DNA of 64,000 nt, taken from Shewanella algicola (lineage in GTDB: Bacteria > Pseudomonadota > Gammaproteobacteria > Enterobacterales > Shewanellaceae). This document shows, in pieces, positions 1 to 9,268 of the stretch. The translations under genes and the position numbers were made by a program. The notes beneath the pieces are model-generated. The model was given only the letters and a program-made list of their open reading frames with translations. It ran no database searches and had not been told where the DNA came from. Where the stretch lies: NCBI RefSeq assembly GCF_014648035.1, contig NZ_BMQI01000024.1:1-64000 (forward strand), written 5' to 3'. The first letter of the stretch is position 1. The number at the start of each line of letters is the position of its first letter.

Positions 1-171
1 AAAGTTGCACGCTGGGTTCTTAGGAGGGCGGCACTTGGTAACAAGTGTCGTCTATCCGACAAAGAAATGTTTCAGTCCGAACAGGCTGACATAACAAGGA
101 AAAGATTGAATCAGAGATGAGCTGAACTAAATAGAAAAGATGGGCCGAAGAACTAATTTAACTGATGTAAA

Positions 172-279
172 TTAAAGTACATTGGGTTGAAGGCTGGGTG
201 AACCAGATAACCCCATTGAAACAGCAATAACGGTCGCCTTGACCCAACGCAACATTTTAGTTTTCAGACTATTATTCAT
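172..279 (-). CDS. Short hypothetical peptide (35 aa)
   Basis: Possible 35-residue peptide with a basic N-terminus (Lys/Arg-rich, starting MNNSLKTKML), a hydrophobic stretch (VIAVSMGLSG) and a Pro/Ser-rich tail ending LQPNVL. The frame stays open upstream to 423, but the ATG at 279 is preferred because an AGAGGA-type ribosome binding site lies about 8 bases before it. The hydrophobic middle could be a signal or membrane segment. I do not recognise the family. It may be a genuine small membrane peptide or the remnant of a longer gene; no neighbour gives it a context. Confidence 0.3.
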   Translation of the reverse strand: MNNSLKTKMLRWVKATVIAVSMGLSGSPSLQPNVL

Positions 280-753
280 AGGCTTATTCCTCTTAGTTGG
301 TGTTTTCAGAACTGTTGTTTTATCCTTGCGGATGGTTGTTGTTTCAGGAAGATTTGAACTTCCAAGTATACATGCTTCTAACTCTATGCTTATTTGCGAT
401 GGTGTTTCTACGCTATAGGCCAAGCAGATGCCGTTACCGCCTTCATGCCAATGTACTCTAACTAATTGAAAATACCACAGAAGCCTCTGAAAGCGAATAC
501 AATTTAAATGTGTATTCGCTGTGTATTGAACGGTAGCTAGCTTAGTTCATTTCTGATGTTTAATAATAAGTTCAAGTAGCCCCAAAAATTTGCCAGAGCC
601 TAACCCTTTCTTTGGGCTAAAGCATTTTGGGGCATAAAAGAGATACGTATCTTGCTTGCAACAGTCCAAATTCAACTCTGAACTTAAGGCCGTTGAAGAA
701 AATGACGTGAGCCAGCCATGGATGGCGAGCTAGCTTTAGAGGGGAAGGGACGC
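280..753. other. Intergenic stretch with two hairpins
   Basis: No convincing gene. Two inverted repeats stand out. A 10-bp stem (agcgaataca at 492-501 with tgtattcgct at 511-520) closes a 9-base loop. A longer structure pairs gccccaaaa (579-587) with ttttggggc (625-633). Neither has a T-tract on either strand, so they are not obvious terminators. The right end joins the dispersed repeat that starts at 754. Confidence 0.4.
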
Positions 754-1003
754 CCCATCTGAAGCGTTAGCATTTTCGAATAAGGCCGAAGAATGCTCAG
801 ACGAAGTTAAAAGCTAGATAATTTTCCGTCGCAATTTTTTCGCTCATCAGAAAATGTTGCCGGAACGGCAGGGGTGATCCAAGAGGGGATTGCCGTTGAT
901 CCCCTTTTGGCCCGTGCAGGGTGGAACCTTGCGACCTTATTTCAAACGAAGTTTGAACACTTTGGTGTGGACGAAGCTCCACGACGTTAGTGGCCGCAGG
1001 CCA
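754..1003 (-). repeat. Mosaic dispersed repeat, copy A
   Basis: Read on the minus strand, this 250-bp segment shares five ordered blocks with 17272-17513 on the plus strand: a block around ccactaacgtcgtgg, then cgttccggcaacattttc, then a block around aaaaaattgcgacgg, then ttcttcggcc, then a block around aatgctaacgcttcaga. The spacers between the blocks differ in sequence and length. The 61-codon open frame inside it is a by-product of the repeat. Confidence 0.8.
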
Positions 1004-1041
1004 TATTCACGTAACAACCGTTACCTTTGAAATAAAAAACT

Positions 1042-1926
1042 CTACTTTCTTACTTTATCCAACGCTTCACAAACCGCATTAACACCTAATATAGCTCTTG
1101 GGGTTGCGCGGTGCAGTAAGTCTGCATCGAATTGATAAATATGCTGGTTTTTTACTGCAGGGAGCTCTGGCCAATCGGCCCAGTTAATGCCTAATACGTT
1201 GCCCTCATCCTGGCTTTGTAAAATCACCTCGGCGCCAGTGAGTAGCACATTTTCGATACTGATTTGTGGGTACTGACTCGCAGCGTCATAAAATACATTT
1301 TCACCGTGGCACACTTCAATCAAGTTTTGGATCCAGCTGCCTTTCGCCACCGTCATCAATGGAGTAGACCATAATTGATAGAACACTTTTACCACTGGCT
1401 TAGTCTGATTTTGCTGTTTTATATCAGCTAATTGTTGAAGATAATCATCTGCAACTTGTTTGGCCTTAATTGAATGTCCTGTCAATTTACCAAGCAGTAC
1501 AAGATCCGTGGCAATATCAGCTAATGTTTTAGGGTCGCTATTAACCACCTTAAAGCCTAAATCTTGCAGTTGCTTGATGTCTTCCATTTTATTGCCGCTT
1601 TGCCACACGACGACTAAATCTGGATTTAACTCAATGACTCGCTCAATTTGCACCCCGTAATACCCGCCTATGCTGGGGATATTTTTAGCTTGTTCTGGGT
1701 AATCGGCATAATCAGTGGTGGCGACAATGGCATCACCCGCCCCAATGGCATAAAGCATTTCAACACTTTGCGGTGACAAGGCAATAATTCGTTTAGCAGG
1801 CACTACAGGCTCTGCACCGTTTACAGAAAGGTCATTAGCCAACACTGTTGCAAAAGCCGTTGAGAGTACACTTGGTAAAATAATTAACGTAAACGCCATC
1901 GACAACGAAACAAATAAACGTAACAA
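1042..1926 (-). CDS. btuF: Periplasmic vitamin B12-binding protein BtuF
   Basis: Binds cobalamin in the periplasm and passes it to the BtuCD transporter. The 294-residue protein has a signal peptide (hydrophobic residues about 4-26, ending AFA) followed by the class III solute-binding fold typical of BtuF. It has the opening RIIALSPQSVEMLYAIGAGD, the IERVIELNPDLVVVW segment, and an RATPRAILGVNAVCEAL C-terminus close to the E. coli protein. The matching btuC and btuD lie about 21 kb to the right in the same orientation, so the transporter genes are split. It is the last gene before a long non-coding stretch. Confidence 0.87.
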   Translation of the reverse strand: MLRLFVSLSMAFTLIILPSVLSTAFATVLANDLSVNGAEPVVPAKRIIALSPQSVEMLYAIGAGDAIVATTDYADYPEQAKNIPSIGGYYGVQIERVIELNPDLVVVWQSGNKMEDIKQLQDLGFKVVNSDPKTLADIATDLVLLGKLTGHSIKAKQVADDYLQQLADIKQQNQTKPVVKVFYQLWSTPLMTVAKGSWIQNLIEVCHGENVFYDAASQYPQISIENVLLTGAEVILQSQDEGNVLGINWADWPELPAVKNQHIYQFDADLLHRATPRAILGVNAVCEALDKVRK

Positions 1927-1975
1927 AAGGATATCCTTAACAGCTTAAGTAACAGATCAAAAATGATAAAATGGT

Positions 1976-3016
1976 TTATTCGACCAGTTTATCTGGCCAA
2001 CCATAGTGATCAATATATTTAACTAAATTTTTAGGTCGATAATTATTGTCATTCAACCAACGAGTTTTCACTGATTTATGTAACACAATCGGCACTAACT
2101 CTGGATCTAATTGACGCAGAAAACGTTTTTTAACCCGATAAAAACTGCGATAAGAATCGTGCATATCGGCCATGGGATTAGGTAATAAAGTATCAGACAA
2201 ATGCAGTTCAACCGTTAGCTTAAACATTTTGGCTTGGTTTAACATCCACTGTAATGCAACGTCCGATAAGGTACTACCATCGCGATTAGGCGCACAGCTA
2301 CCGCCAATATTACTGTGAGCCCCGGCAAACCACACTTGTTGAATATCAATGCCGCTGCGAGGTTGCCAAATAGTGGGTTCAAAATCGCTACGATGTTCAT
2401 CCAATGCCAAAGCATGACGTGCCACTTTAACATTGTGACCAAGCTTGGTGTCGTAAAACTCATCTTTGTCTTCAAATAGCCCTAAAAATGACACCGGGAT
2501 CCCCATGGCGCCCACGGTATCCCACACGCCCACAAAAGCGACTTCGCGCGATGGATGTGAATGCAGCTGTCTAAATTCAACCGAGCGTTCACCTTCTGGT
2601 GCAAACGGTTTCGATTTCATTTTATAGTGATCAAATGCTTGTTGAATCAATTTGGCATCGGGGCGAGTCACAATACCGCAATTATTAATTAAGCCGCACA
2701 AACAGCGCACTGTGTAAGCGCCACGGCTAAAGCCAAACAAATAAATCTCATCACCTGGGGAGTAGTTTTGCACGATATAGCGGTAGGTATCCATGATGTT
2801 TTTATGCAGTCCTCGCCCCGTTGCACCGCCGATTAATGCGTCATGGTATGAGCCGATGCCCCAATCATAAAACACCTGTTGCGGCACACCATCATTACCT
2901 AGTGGTTTAATCGCTCGGGCGAGTTTAAGCACATTGGTTGCGTGATCTTTTTCAAGATCCTTTTCAGGCCGATTCCATGTACCATCGGCACAAATTACAA
3001 TTCGTTTTTTCATCAC
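1976..3016 (-). CDS. DUF2235 alpha/beta-hydrolase
   Basis: A 346-residue protein of the DUF2235 family, whose characterised members include type VI secretion phospholipase effectors as well as non-secreted hydrolases. Family landmarks are present: CADGTWN near the start, the nucleophile elbow GFSRGA (Ser97), GVWDTVG (Asp166) and WFAGAHSNIGG (His234), which together look like a Ser-Asp-His triad. There is no signal peptide and no adjacent VgrG, PAAR or immunity gene, so a secretion role is not supported here. It lies 49 bp upstream of btuF on the same strand and could be co-transcribed with it. The substrate is unknown. Confidence 0.8.
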   Translation of the reverse strand: MMKKRIVICADGTWNRPEKDLEKDHATNVLKLARAIKPLGNDGVPQQVFYDWGIGSYHDALIGGATGRGLHKNIMDTYRYIVQNYSPGDEIYLFGFSRGAYTVRCLCGLINNCGIVTRPDAKLIQQAFDHYKMKSKPFAPEGERSVEFRQLHSHPSREVAFVGVWDTVGAMGIPVSFLGLFEDKDEFYDTKLGHNVKVARHALALDEHRSDFEPTIWQPRSGIDIQQVWFAGAHSNIGGSCAPNRDGSTLSDVALQWMLNQAKMFKLTVELHLSDTLLPNPMADMHDSYRSFYRVKKRFLRQLDPELVPIVLHKSVKTRWLNDNNYRPKNLVKYIDHYGWPDKLVE

Positions 3017-3145
3017 TTTCTTTGCTCCCTGCCTAAGTCATCCAGTCATAGTCGTCCTGTCATCACTATAGACTAAAAGCCAATTTGAACCCGACAAAAA
3101 ATGGCCAATACTCGACAATTAACCCTCAGCATAAGGAACCGCGAA

Positions 3146-3688
3146 ATGATCACTGCAGAGCAAAGTGTATTAATGATTGTTGACGTGCAAGGAAAGCTTG
3201 CCCAAGTGATGCAACAATCGGCCATGTTACATCAAAAACTAGCCATACTAATTCAAGGGGCGCAACTTTTTGATATTCCTATTATTTGGTTAGAGCAACT
3301 GCCAGATAAACTGGGCCACACGAGTGAAGAGTTAGCACACATACTGTCAAAAACGACTCAACCCATCGCAAAACAACATTTTAGCGGCTGGCATTGTGAT
3401 GAGGTAAAGCAACAGCTCAACACATTAAACCGTCGTAACGTTATTTTGGCAGGGATTGAAACCCACGTGTGTGTATACCAAACCTGCCAAGACTTACAGG
3501 CCAACAACTTTCAAGTGCATGTGGTTAACGATGCGGTGTCATCAAGAGAGTTAGAAAACAAAACCCTAGGAGTACAAATGATGCTAAACGATGGCGCTAA
3601 ACTCACTAACGTTGAGTCGCTATTGTTTGAGTTACAACATGTTGCCCAAGGCGAGCGCTTTAAGGCATTACTCAAGCTGATAAAGTAG
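3146..3688 (+). CDS. Isochorismatase-family cysteine hydrolase
   Basis: A small cytoplasmic hydrolase of the isochorismatase/YcaC superfamily (about 180 residues). The catalytic triad is visible: Asp13 in MIVDVQG, Lys76 in PIAKQHFSGW, and nucleophile Cys109 in GIETHVCVYQ. The ATG at 3146 is chosen over an in-frame start at 3101 because AAGGA lies about 10 bases upstream and the family fold starts right after it. Family members hydrolyse amides or vinyl ethers such as isochorismate or nicotinamide; nothing here fixes the substrate. It is divergent from the DUF2235 gene. Confidence 0.85.
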   Translation: MITAEQSVLMIVDVQGKLAQVMQQSAMLHQKLAILIQGAQLFDIPIIWLEQLPDKLGHTSEELAHILSKTTQPIAKQHFSGWHCDEVKQQLNTLNRRNVILAGIETHVCVYQTCQDLQANNFQVHVVNDAVSSRELENKTLGVQMMLNDGAKLTNVESLLFELQHVAQGERFKALLKLIK

Positions 3689-3749
3689 CCATATGATGCC
3701 AGTATGAGTATGATGTTAAGCACAAATATAACAATAACATCATACTGCT

Positions 3750-4742
3750 ATGCACTCATTTGATCGGCCCATTATTATTTTATCCGCGCCACGTTCTGGC
3801 AGTACCCTACTGTTTGAAGTGCTGTCAAAAAGCCAATCGCTGCATACTATTGGCGGTGAAAGCCATGCATTGATTGAAACCATTCCTAAACTCAATATTG
3901 CCTATCGTCAGTTTAGCTCTAATGCCTTAAGCGCTGACGATATTGATGATGAGTTAGCTCAGCAATTACAACAACGCTTTAGTGATGAGCTGCGAGGCAG
4001 TAAAGGGCAAAAGCCTAAAACATCATCGGTTAGACTGCTTGAGAAAACCCCTAAAAACAGCTTACGAGTTGATTTTTTTAATGCGCTATTTCCAGATGCG
4101 TTGTTTATATACCTAGTGCGCGAACCGAAAGAAAATATCAGCAGCATTATGCAAGCCTGGCGTTCTAATAAATTTGTGACCTACCCAAATCTTCCCGGTT
4201 GGGATAAACGTCACTGGTCACTGCTATTACCTCCAAACTGGCAAAAGTTAAACCAACAACCGTTGCACAATATTGCGGCGTTTCAATGGCAAGCAGCTAA
4301 CGATGCCATTATGAGCCAATTGCAAAAGTTACCAGCCGAACGTTGGTGCATGTTATCGTATGACCAATTAGTCTCTCAACCTGAGCAAACAGTGAAAGCA
4401 CTGTGTGAGTTCACTGGCATTGAGTTTGACCCAGATTTAGCCGCCCTATGCAGCCAACCTTTACCGCATTCGCGCTACACGATTACCACGCCTAAAGCCA
4501 ACAAGTGGCTAAACAATTATCACGACATTGAAAAAGTGTGGCCCAATATTGCCAATACCCTTGGTCACATTAATCAGCATTTGAGCGCACACGGCCAACC
4601 TGTTTTTGAAGCACAATGGCAAGTGCATGACGTTGCACCGCCGCCACAGCCTAAGGCTGACTTTGCAGCAGTGCCACGTAATAGCCCATGCCCATGCGGC
4701 TCAGGTAAACGTTTTAAACAATGCCATGGCGCATTAAGTTAA
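3750..4742 (+). CDS. Sulfotransferase with C-terminal SEC-C motif
   Basis: Expected to transfer sulfate from PAPS to an unknown acceptor. The 330-residue protein opens with the 5'-phosphosulfate-binding loop [10 protein letters not shown] (about residues 12-21) and carries a 3'-phosphate region around [16 protein letters not shown]. The last 20 residues form a SEC-C zinc motif ([17 protein letters not shown]), known from SecA tails as a protein- or ribosome-binding module. The next gene, 18 bp downstream, ends in nearly the same SEC-C motif, which suggests an operon whose products share a docking partner. The sulfotransferase fold is clear; the acceptor is not. Confidence 0.85.
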   Translation: MHSFDRPIIILSAPRSGSTLLFEVLSKSQSLHTIGGESHALIETIPKLNIAYRQFSSNALSADDIDDELAQQLQQRFSDELRGSKGQKPKTSSVRLLEKTPKNSLRVDFFNALFPDALFIYLVREPKENISSIMQAWRSNKFVTYPNLPGWDKRHWSLLLPPNWQKLNQQPLHNIAAFQWQAANDAIMSQLQKLPAERWCMLSYDQLVSQPEQTVKALCEFTGIEFDPDLAALCSQPLPHSRYTITTPKANKWLNNYHDIEKVWPNIANTLGHINQHLSAHGQPVFEAQWQVHDVAPPPQPKADFAAVPRNSPCPCGSGKRFKQCHGALS

Positions 4743-4760
4743 TTTATAGAGAGTCATATA

Positions 4761-5918
4761 ATGAAGTTACCTCATGAATTTTATCAGCTCCCTTACCGCT
4801 TTGATGTGCCTAAACTCATTGAAGAAATTAGCCAATTTACCGAAGACGATTGGGTGACTCACCACGAGGGATTTCAAGGTAATTCGGCCATTCCATTAAT
4901 ATCGGTCAATGGTGAGTTTAATAACGATTTTAAAGGGCCAATGAAGCCAACTGCCGCGCTTGAAAAAAGCCCCTATATTAAGCAAATATTGGCCTCATTT
5001 GGTGAAGTATTGAGTCGTTCACGCTTAATGCGTTTAGCGCCAGGCGCACAAGTGCCGTTGCACTCAGACATTAATTATCATTGGTATAAACGGGTTCGAG
5101 TGCATATTCCTATCACCACCACCGAACAGGTTCAGTTTTATTGTCATGATAAGCAAGTGCATATGGGAGCAGGAGAATGTTGGATTTTCGACTCGTGGAA
5201 ATACCATAAAGTTGAAAATAACAGCGATCAATATCGCGTTCATTTAGTGATTGACCTGGCAGGTTCAAGTGCATTTTGGCGAACAATATTCAACCACTCA
5301 CGGGCAATTGTTGCCCCGCAAACGCCGCCATTAGCTTGTAGCAGTATCGATTATCAGCCAGAGGCCCAGCCTGAAATCATCACCGAGCAATATAATGCGT
5401 CTATTATTATGCCGGTCGCTGAAGTGGAATACTTAACCAACGAGCTGCTTGCGGAAGTAAAGCATAATCCACAAAATCCAGCGGCCGAAATTGATGCGTT
5501 TAACCTATTAATTGCCGAGTTTGTTGCCGATTGGCGCATGCTATGGCTGCAGTTTGAATGCCAGCAACAAGGTTGGCCGCAGTATCATGCCCTGCGTGAG
5601 CACACCATGAAAAAAGCCATGCAACAAGTGCCGTCACTGCAATTAACCCACTCTGGCTCTGCGGTTAAAGCATTTGAGCAATTAGTGATTGTGGCGTGTA
5701 TTAATATCGAACTAAGCCAAACTCGTCAAAGTCCGCCTCATCAAACCACTCAAGCTAAGCCTAGACCTACGCCTCAATCTCAACCTCAACCGAGCGTAAT
5801 GGAACCTTCGGCGACGGCTACACCTCAACAAGAGATTGCAGCACCGCCAACACGCAATAGCCCTTGCCCTTGCGGCAGCGGTAAGCGCTATAAAGCCTGC
5901 CACGGTAAAATGAGTTAA
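4761..5918 (+). CDS. Aspartyl/asparaginyl beta-hydroxylase-like protein with SEC-C tail
   Basis: A 2-oxoglutarate/Fe(II) dioxygenase of the AspH family (385 residues). The double-stranded beta-helix ligands are visible: His101 and Asp103 in LHSDINYHWYK, distal His149 in WKYHKVEN, and Arg159 in QYRVHLVIDL as a likely 2-oxoglutarate anchor. After residue 175 comes a helical region, a low-complexity Gln/Pro/Thr linker (about 325-360), and a C-terminal SEC-C motif ([17 protein letters not shown]). It follows the SEC-C sulfotransferase by 18 bp with RBS AGAG. The final 13 codons including the stop are present in three tandem copies. The hydroxylated substrate is unknown. Confidence 0.83.
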   Translation: MKLPHEFYQLPYRFDVPKLIEEISQFTEDDWVTHHEGFQGNSAIPLISVNGEFNNDFKGPMKPTAALEKSPYIKQILASFGEVLSRSRLMRLAPGAQVPLHSDINYHWYKRVRVHIPITTTEQVQFYCHDKQVHMGAGECWIFDSWKYHKVENNSDQYRVHLVIDLAGSSAFWRTIFNHSRAIVAPQTPPLACSSIDYQPEAQPEIITEQYNASIIMPVAEVEYLTNELLAEVKHNPQNPAAEIDAFNLLIAEFVADWRMLWLQFECQQQGWPQYHALREHTMKKAMQQVPSLQLTHSGSAVKAFEQLVIVACINIELSQTRQSPPHQTTQAKPRPTPQSQPQPSVMEPSATATPQQEIAAPPTRNSPCPCGSGKRYKACHGKMS

Positions 5919-5996
5919 GGTAAGCGCTATAAAGCCTGCCACGGTAAAATGAGTTAAGGTAAGCGCTATAAAGCCTGCCACGGTAAAATGAGTTAA
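5880..5996 (+). repeat. 39-bp unit in three perfect tandem copies over a stop codon
   Basis: Units 5880-5918, 5919-5957 and 5958-5996 are identical. Each encodes the last residues of the SEC-C tail (GKRYKACHGKMS) plus TAA, and 39 is a multiple of 3, so every copy ends in the same in-frame stop. Only the first is translated; read-through would add 13 residues per copy. Confidence 0.98.
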
Positions 5997-6024
5997 TACC
6001 ACCCTTAAAAAATCATTAAATAAC

Positions 6025-6055
6025 AAAGGCGCCATATCGGCGCCTTTGTTATTAA
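6025..6055. terminator. Bidirectional terminator between convergent genes
   Basis: A 9-bp stem (aaaggcgcc 6025-6033 with ggcgccttt 6039-6047) and a 5-base loop, with A-rich and T-rich flanks on both sides. It lies between the convergent AspH-like and TPR-sulfotransferase genes and can serve both strands. Confidence 0.8.
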
Positions 6056-6097
6056 CATTCCATCGTTTAAGTATTGGCGAATAAAGTCACATCGTTG

Positions 6098-7672
6098 TTA
6101 ACCAAAAAACTGCTGCGCTGCTTTTTGAGCTATCGCGTCTAACTTGGCAATTTCAACTGGCAGATAGTCGCGGTACTTATCACCTTGGCCAATGGCTTTT
6201 GGGTTCATTGGTTGTCTCACCTGACTGGCACTGGGCGTTAATACCGCACGCTTTGACTCATAAAACGTAAAACACTGCGCCTGGGTCTCTAAGCCGCAAT
6301 AATCTAACATTCGCTGAATTTGCGCCTGTGGCTGATTAACCAACTGCTCAAAACACACATGCAGGATTTCATTAGGGTATAGCATGTCCCAATGCGCCAT
6401 GATATCTAAATAGTGGCCCCAATATGTGCTGATGCCATCGAGTGAGTATGAATAGTCATGGCCATGACTAAAATATTGTTTAAACACACTTAAGCCATTA
6501 TCGACCGTATTGCGCACCACATTGATGATTTTGGCTTGAGGAAACAGGCTTTTAATCAAGCCAATATGCAAAAAGTTATTTGGGTTTTTATCAATCACAT
6601 ACACAGGTGCATCGTCAAAATAGTGATTCACTTCAGCCAAATATTTTACCTTAAAGGCATTAATCTCAGTGGCGGTTAAGTTATTTAGCCGTGCTTGATA
6701 GCCGCCCGACATTTCCAGTTGCAACGCAAAACGCTCCATAAATGGCAGTTCATCCGTTGCGCCAACCTGGGTATGACACGCTAAAATTTGCTCCACCAAT
6801 GTGGTGCCAGAACGCGGCATGCCCACGATAAAAATTGGGGTTTGGCTATGCACGGCCTGTTGATCAATCTGTGCTGACGGCAGGTGTTTTAACAATGAAA
6901 ACACCAAATTTGAAAATAGAGCCTGCTTAAAAGGTCGTTGAGAAGACATTAACTCATTGGCTTTTAACATCGCCTGACACGCTTTATCAACTTGCTCGTG
7001 TTGCTCATAAGCCTTACATAACGCAAATTGTATCAAGCTATGATTGCTAACACTTAACTGAGTATCACCTGCGCAGCGTTCAAGCTCGCTAATATCATCA
7101 GCGCTAAATTGATAACGCTTTAAATCGGCCAAACTCCAATAACCCACACCATATTGATTACCGCTTAAGCTGATGTACTTTTTATAAAAGTCGGCAGCAA
7201 CATCAGTGTTGCTTTTGGCTTTATGAATGTGGCCTAAATTAAGCATTACGGCAGGTTCTGGCATATTATTGCTCACACACCAGTCAAAACATTGCTCTGC
7301 CAGCGCCATGTTTCCCACTTTAGTGGCAACCATCGCCAGCTTATAACGATACTGCAGCGAAGTCGGCTCAAGCTCACATAGCTGCTGTAACAATTGCAAA
7401 GCCGCAAAATGGTCTTCTTTTACTTCACTAATACGCACTAAACCTGCCAGTACATTTACTGAGGTTGGCACCAGTGCTTGCGCCGCTTTAAGATGTGATT
7501 CAGCCTCTTGCAGTTGTTGCTGCTGCAAATAAATTAACCCCAACATGGTTAATGCTGAAGCATTGTTAGGGTCACGTTTAACCACTTTGCGAGCATACAT
7601 TCTGGCCGACGAGTAATTTTTAGATTGGTAAAGAGACTCTGCCTGAGATAAATATTGTTCAATAACGCTCAC
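6098..7672 (-). CDS. TPR-repeat sulfotransferase
   Basis: A 524-residue two-part protein. Residues 1-250 are tetratricopeptide-like helical repeats (for example LTMLGLIYLQQQQLQEAESH). The C-terminal half is a sulfotransferase domain with the 5'-phosphosulfate loop VGMPRSGTTLVEQILACH (residues 283-300) and a 3'-phosphate segment near INVVRNTVDNGLSVFK. This is the TPR-sulfotransferase architecture related to protein tyrosylsulfotransferases, so a protein acceptor is plausible but inferred. It is convergent with the SEC-C sulfotransferase/AspH pair. No signal peptide or SEC-C motif is seen. Confidence 0.87.
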   Translation of the reverse strand: MSVIEQYLSQAESLYQSKNYSSARMYARKVVKRDPNNASALTMLGLIYLQQQQLQEAESHLKAAQALVPTSVNVLAGLVRISEVKEDHFAALQLLQQLCELEPTSLQYRYKLAMVATKVGNMALAEQCFDWCVSNNMPEPAVMLNLGHIHKAKSNTDVAADFYKKYISLSGNQYGVGYWSLADLKRYQFSADDISELERCAGDTQLSVSNHSLIQFALCKAYEQHEQVDKACQAMLKANELMSSQRPFKQALFSNLVFSLLKHLPSAQIDQQAVHSQTPIFIVGMPRSGTTLVEQILACHTQVGATDELPFMERFALQLEMSGGYQARLNNLTATEINAFKVKYLAEVNHYFDDAPVYVIDKNPNNFLHIGLIKSLFPQAKIINVVRNTVDNGLSVFKQYFSHGHDYSYSLDGISTYWGHYLDIMAHWDMLYPNEILHVCFEQLVNQPQAQIQRMLDYCGLETQAQCFTFYESKRAVLTPSASQVRQPMNPKAIGQGDKYRDYLPVEIAKLDAIAQKAAQQFFG

Positions 7673-7934
7673 ATCATGATCCTTTAATTATTATTTTATC
7701 AACTTGAATTGATTATCCTGATTTAAATGAGGTTATCACAACTCACACTGGCGACTGAACCCAATATTAACCTTAATACTGAACGAAATAGCCCATGCTT
7801 GCGTATTGCATTACATAGGCATAGAGCATTGAATGTTCCAGTGGTATTGTAAATATCAAAAGCTCATCCATTACCCCAAGCTCAGGTTAAATACATGTTT
7901 TTAATATTCACCACCCAAAGCATAGTGAGTTGCC

Positions 7935-9245
7935 ATGAAAAATAATGAAGTAAAAGTCCCCAGTGGCCGTCTGTCCCGTTTATCTAAAATGGGTGGGCTC
8001 GCATCACGCTTGGCGGGTAACGTATTATTTGAAGGGGCAAAGCAACTTAGTAAAGGCCAGTCGCCTAAGCTACAACAATTGGTGATGACGCCATCCAACA
8101 TTGGTCATGTGGCCGAAAAGTTATCGCAACTGCGCGGCGCGGCCATGAAAGTCGGCCAAATGTTGTCAATGGATGCCGGTGATCTCGTCGCGCCAGAATT
8201 AGCAGAGGTATTAGCCAAACTGCGCTCGGACGCTAAAGTCATGCCACACAAGCAATTAACCACCTTACTGGTACAACAATGGGGCCGAGATTGGTTAGCG
8301 CCATTCGCCCAATTTGAATTGCGCCCTTTTGCCGCTGCATCTATTGGCCAGGTGCATTTAGCTTACCTAGATACCGGTGAAAAGTTAGCGGTAAAAATTC
8401 AATATCCCGGCGTACGAGACAGCATCGACAGCGACATTGATAACGTTGCCACTTTATTAAAAGTTTCAAGGCTGATCCCGGCAAACGTCAAGCTTGATAC
8501 CTTACTCGCCGAAGCCAAAGCGCAATTACATAATGAGGCCGACTATCACTTTGAAGCTGAGCAAATCGCACTTTATCAGCAGCAACTTGGTGATAATCCG
8601 CATTTTATTGTGCCTAAAGTGTACTCAGCGCTGAGCAATAACAGCATCTTAGCCATGCAATTTGTTGAAGGCGCCCCTATCGAATCCGTCGCCCAGGCCT
8701 CACAAGAGGTACGCAACCTCGTTGCCAGCCGCTTAATGGAATTGTGTTTTAAGGAGTTATTTGAATTTAAGTTACTGCAATCGGACCCTAACTTTGCCAA
8801 TTTTCAGTATCAGGCCGACACACAAAAAATTGTCTTACTCGACTTTGGTGCTACGCGCAGTATTAGCGATAAATTAGCACAAGGTTATCAGAAGCTGATG
8901 GCTGGCGCACTCAAGCACGACAAAGAGCAAATGGCTGTTGCAGCTCAACAAATTGGCTTTTTTCAAGATGCAATAGACCCCGCGCATAAACAATTAATCA
9001 TTGATATTTTCTATCAGGCTTGCGAACCAATATATTTTGATGGCGAGTACGATTTTGGCCAAAGTACCTTAGCCAAACGCATTACCGAGGCAGGCAAAGT
9101 CATGAGTACTCAACAAAATGAATGGCATACCCCGCCAACCGATGCTATTTTTATTCATCGTAAATTAGCAGGTACGTATTTACTGGCGGCTAAACTCAAG
9201 GCTAAAGTGAACGTTGGCGAGCTATTTTCTAAATATCGAAGTTAA
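7935..9245 (+). CDS. ABC1/UbiB-family atypical kinase
   Basis: A 436-residue ABC1 (ADCK/UbiB-like) protein kinase-like ATPase. It has the family's KxGQ motif (KVGQ, residues 72-75), the Ala-rich nucleotide loop AAASIGQVH (133-141), the lysine of AVKIQYPG (K154), a catalytic-loop equivalent SDPNFANFQ and the DFG-type LLDFGATR. UbiB relatives support ubiquinone biosynthesis. This one lacks the two C-terminal membrane helices of true UbiB and is not next to ubiE/ubiJ, so it is better called an ABC1 paralogue. It probably stands alone; the next gene starts 69 bp later, behind an inverted repeat. Confidence 0.85.
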   Translation: MKNNEVKVPSGRLSRLSKMGGLASRLAGNVLFEGAKQLSKGQSPKLQQLVMTPSNIGHVAEKLSQLRGAAMKVGQMLSMDAGDLVAPELAEVLAKLRSDAKVMPHKQLTTLLVQQWGRDWLAPFAQFELRPFAAASIGQVHLAYLDTGEKLAVKIQYPGVRDSIDSDIDNVATLLKVSRLIPANVKLDTLLAEAKAQLHNEADYHFEAEQIALYQQQLGDNPHFIVPKVYSALSNNSILAMQFVEGAPIESVAQASQEVRNLVASRLMELCFKELFEFKLLQSDPNFANFQYQADTQKIVLLDFGATRSISDKLAQGYQKLMAGALKHDKEQMAVAAQQIGFFQDAIDPAHKQLIIDIFYQACEPIYFDGEYDFGQSTLAKRITEAGKVMSTQQNEWHTPPTDAIFIHRKLAGTYLLAAKLKAKVNVGELFSKYRS

Positions 9246-9268
9246 ATCGCCACTCTTATAAAACCCGG

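Noticed and set aside
1..120. Plus-strand frame open from the left edge to a TGA at 120, about 39 codons.
   Set aside because: Short, no recognisable family, and cut by the window edge; could be the end of a real gene but cannot be supported.
579..633. Hairpin with a gcctaac motif, considered as an integron attC site.
   Set aside because: The matching GTTRRRY core site is missing and no cassette structure surrounds it.
797..982. 61-codon minus-strand frame.
   Set aside because: It lies wholly in mosaic repeat copy A, and the other copy does not keep the frame.
1976..3016. DUF2235 hydrolase considered as a type VI effector.
   Set aside because: No VgrG, PAAR, adaptor or immunity gene is adjacent, and the family also has non-secreted members.
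5712..6035. Minus-strand frame with three repeats of a 13-residue hydrophobic motif.
   Set aside because: It is the shadow of the 39-bp tandem repeat at the end of the AspH-like gene.
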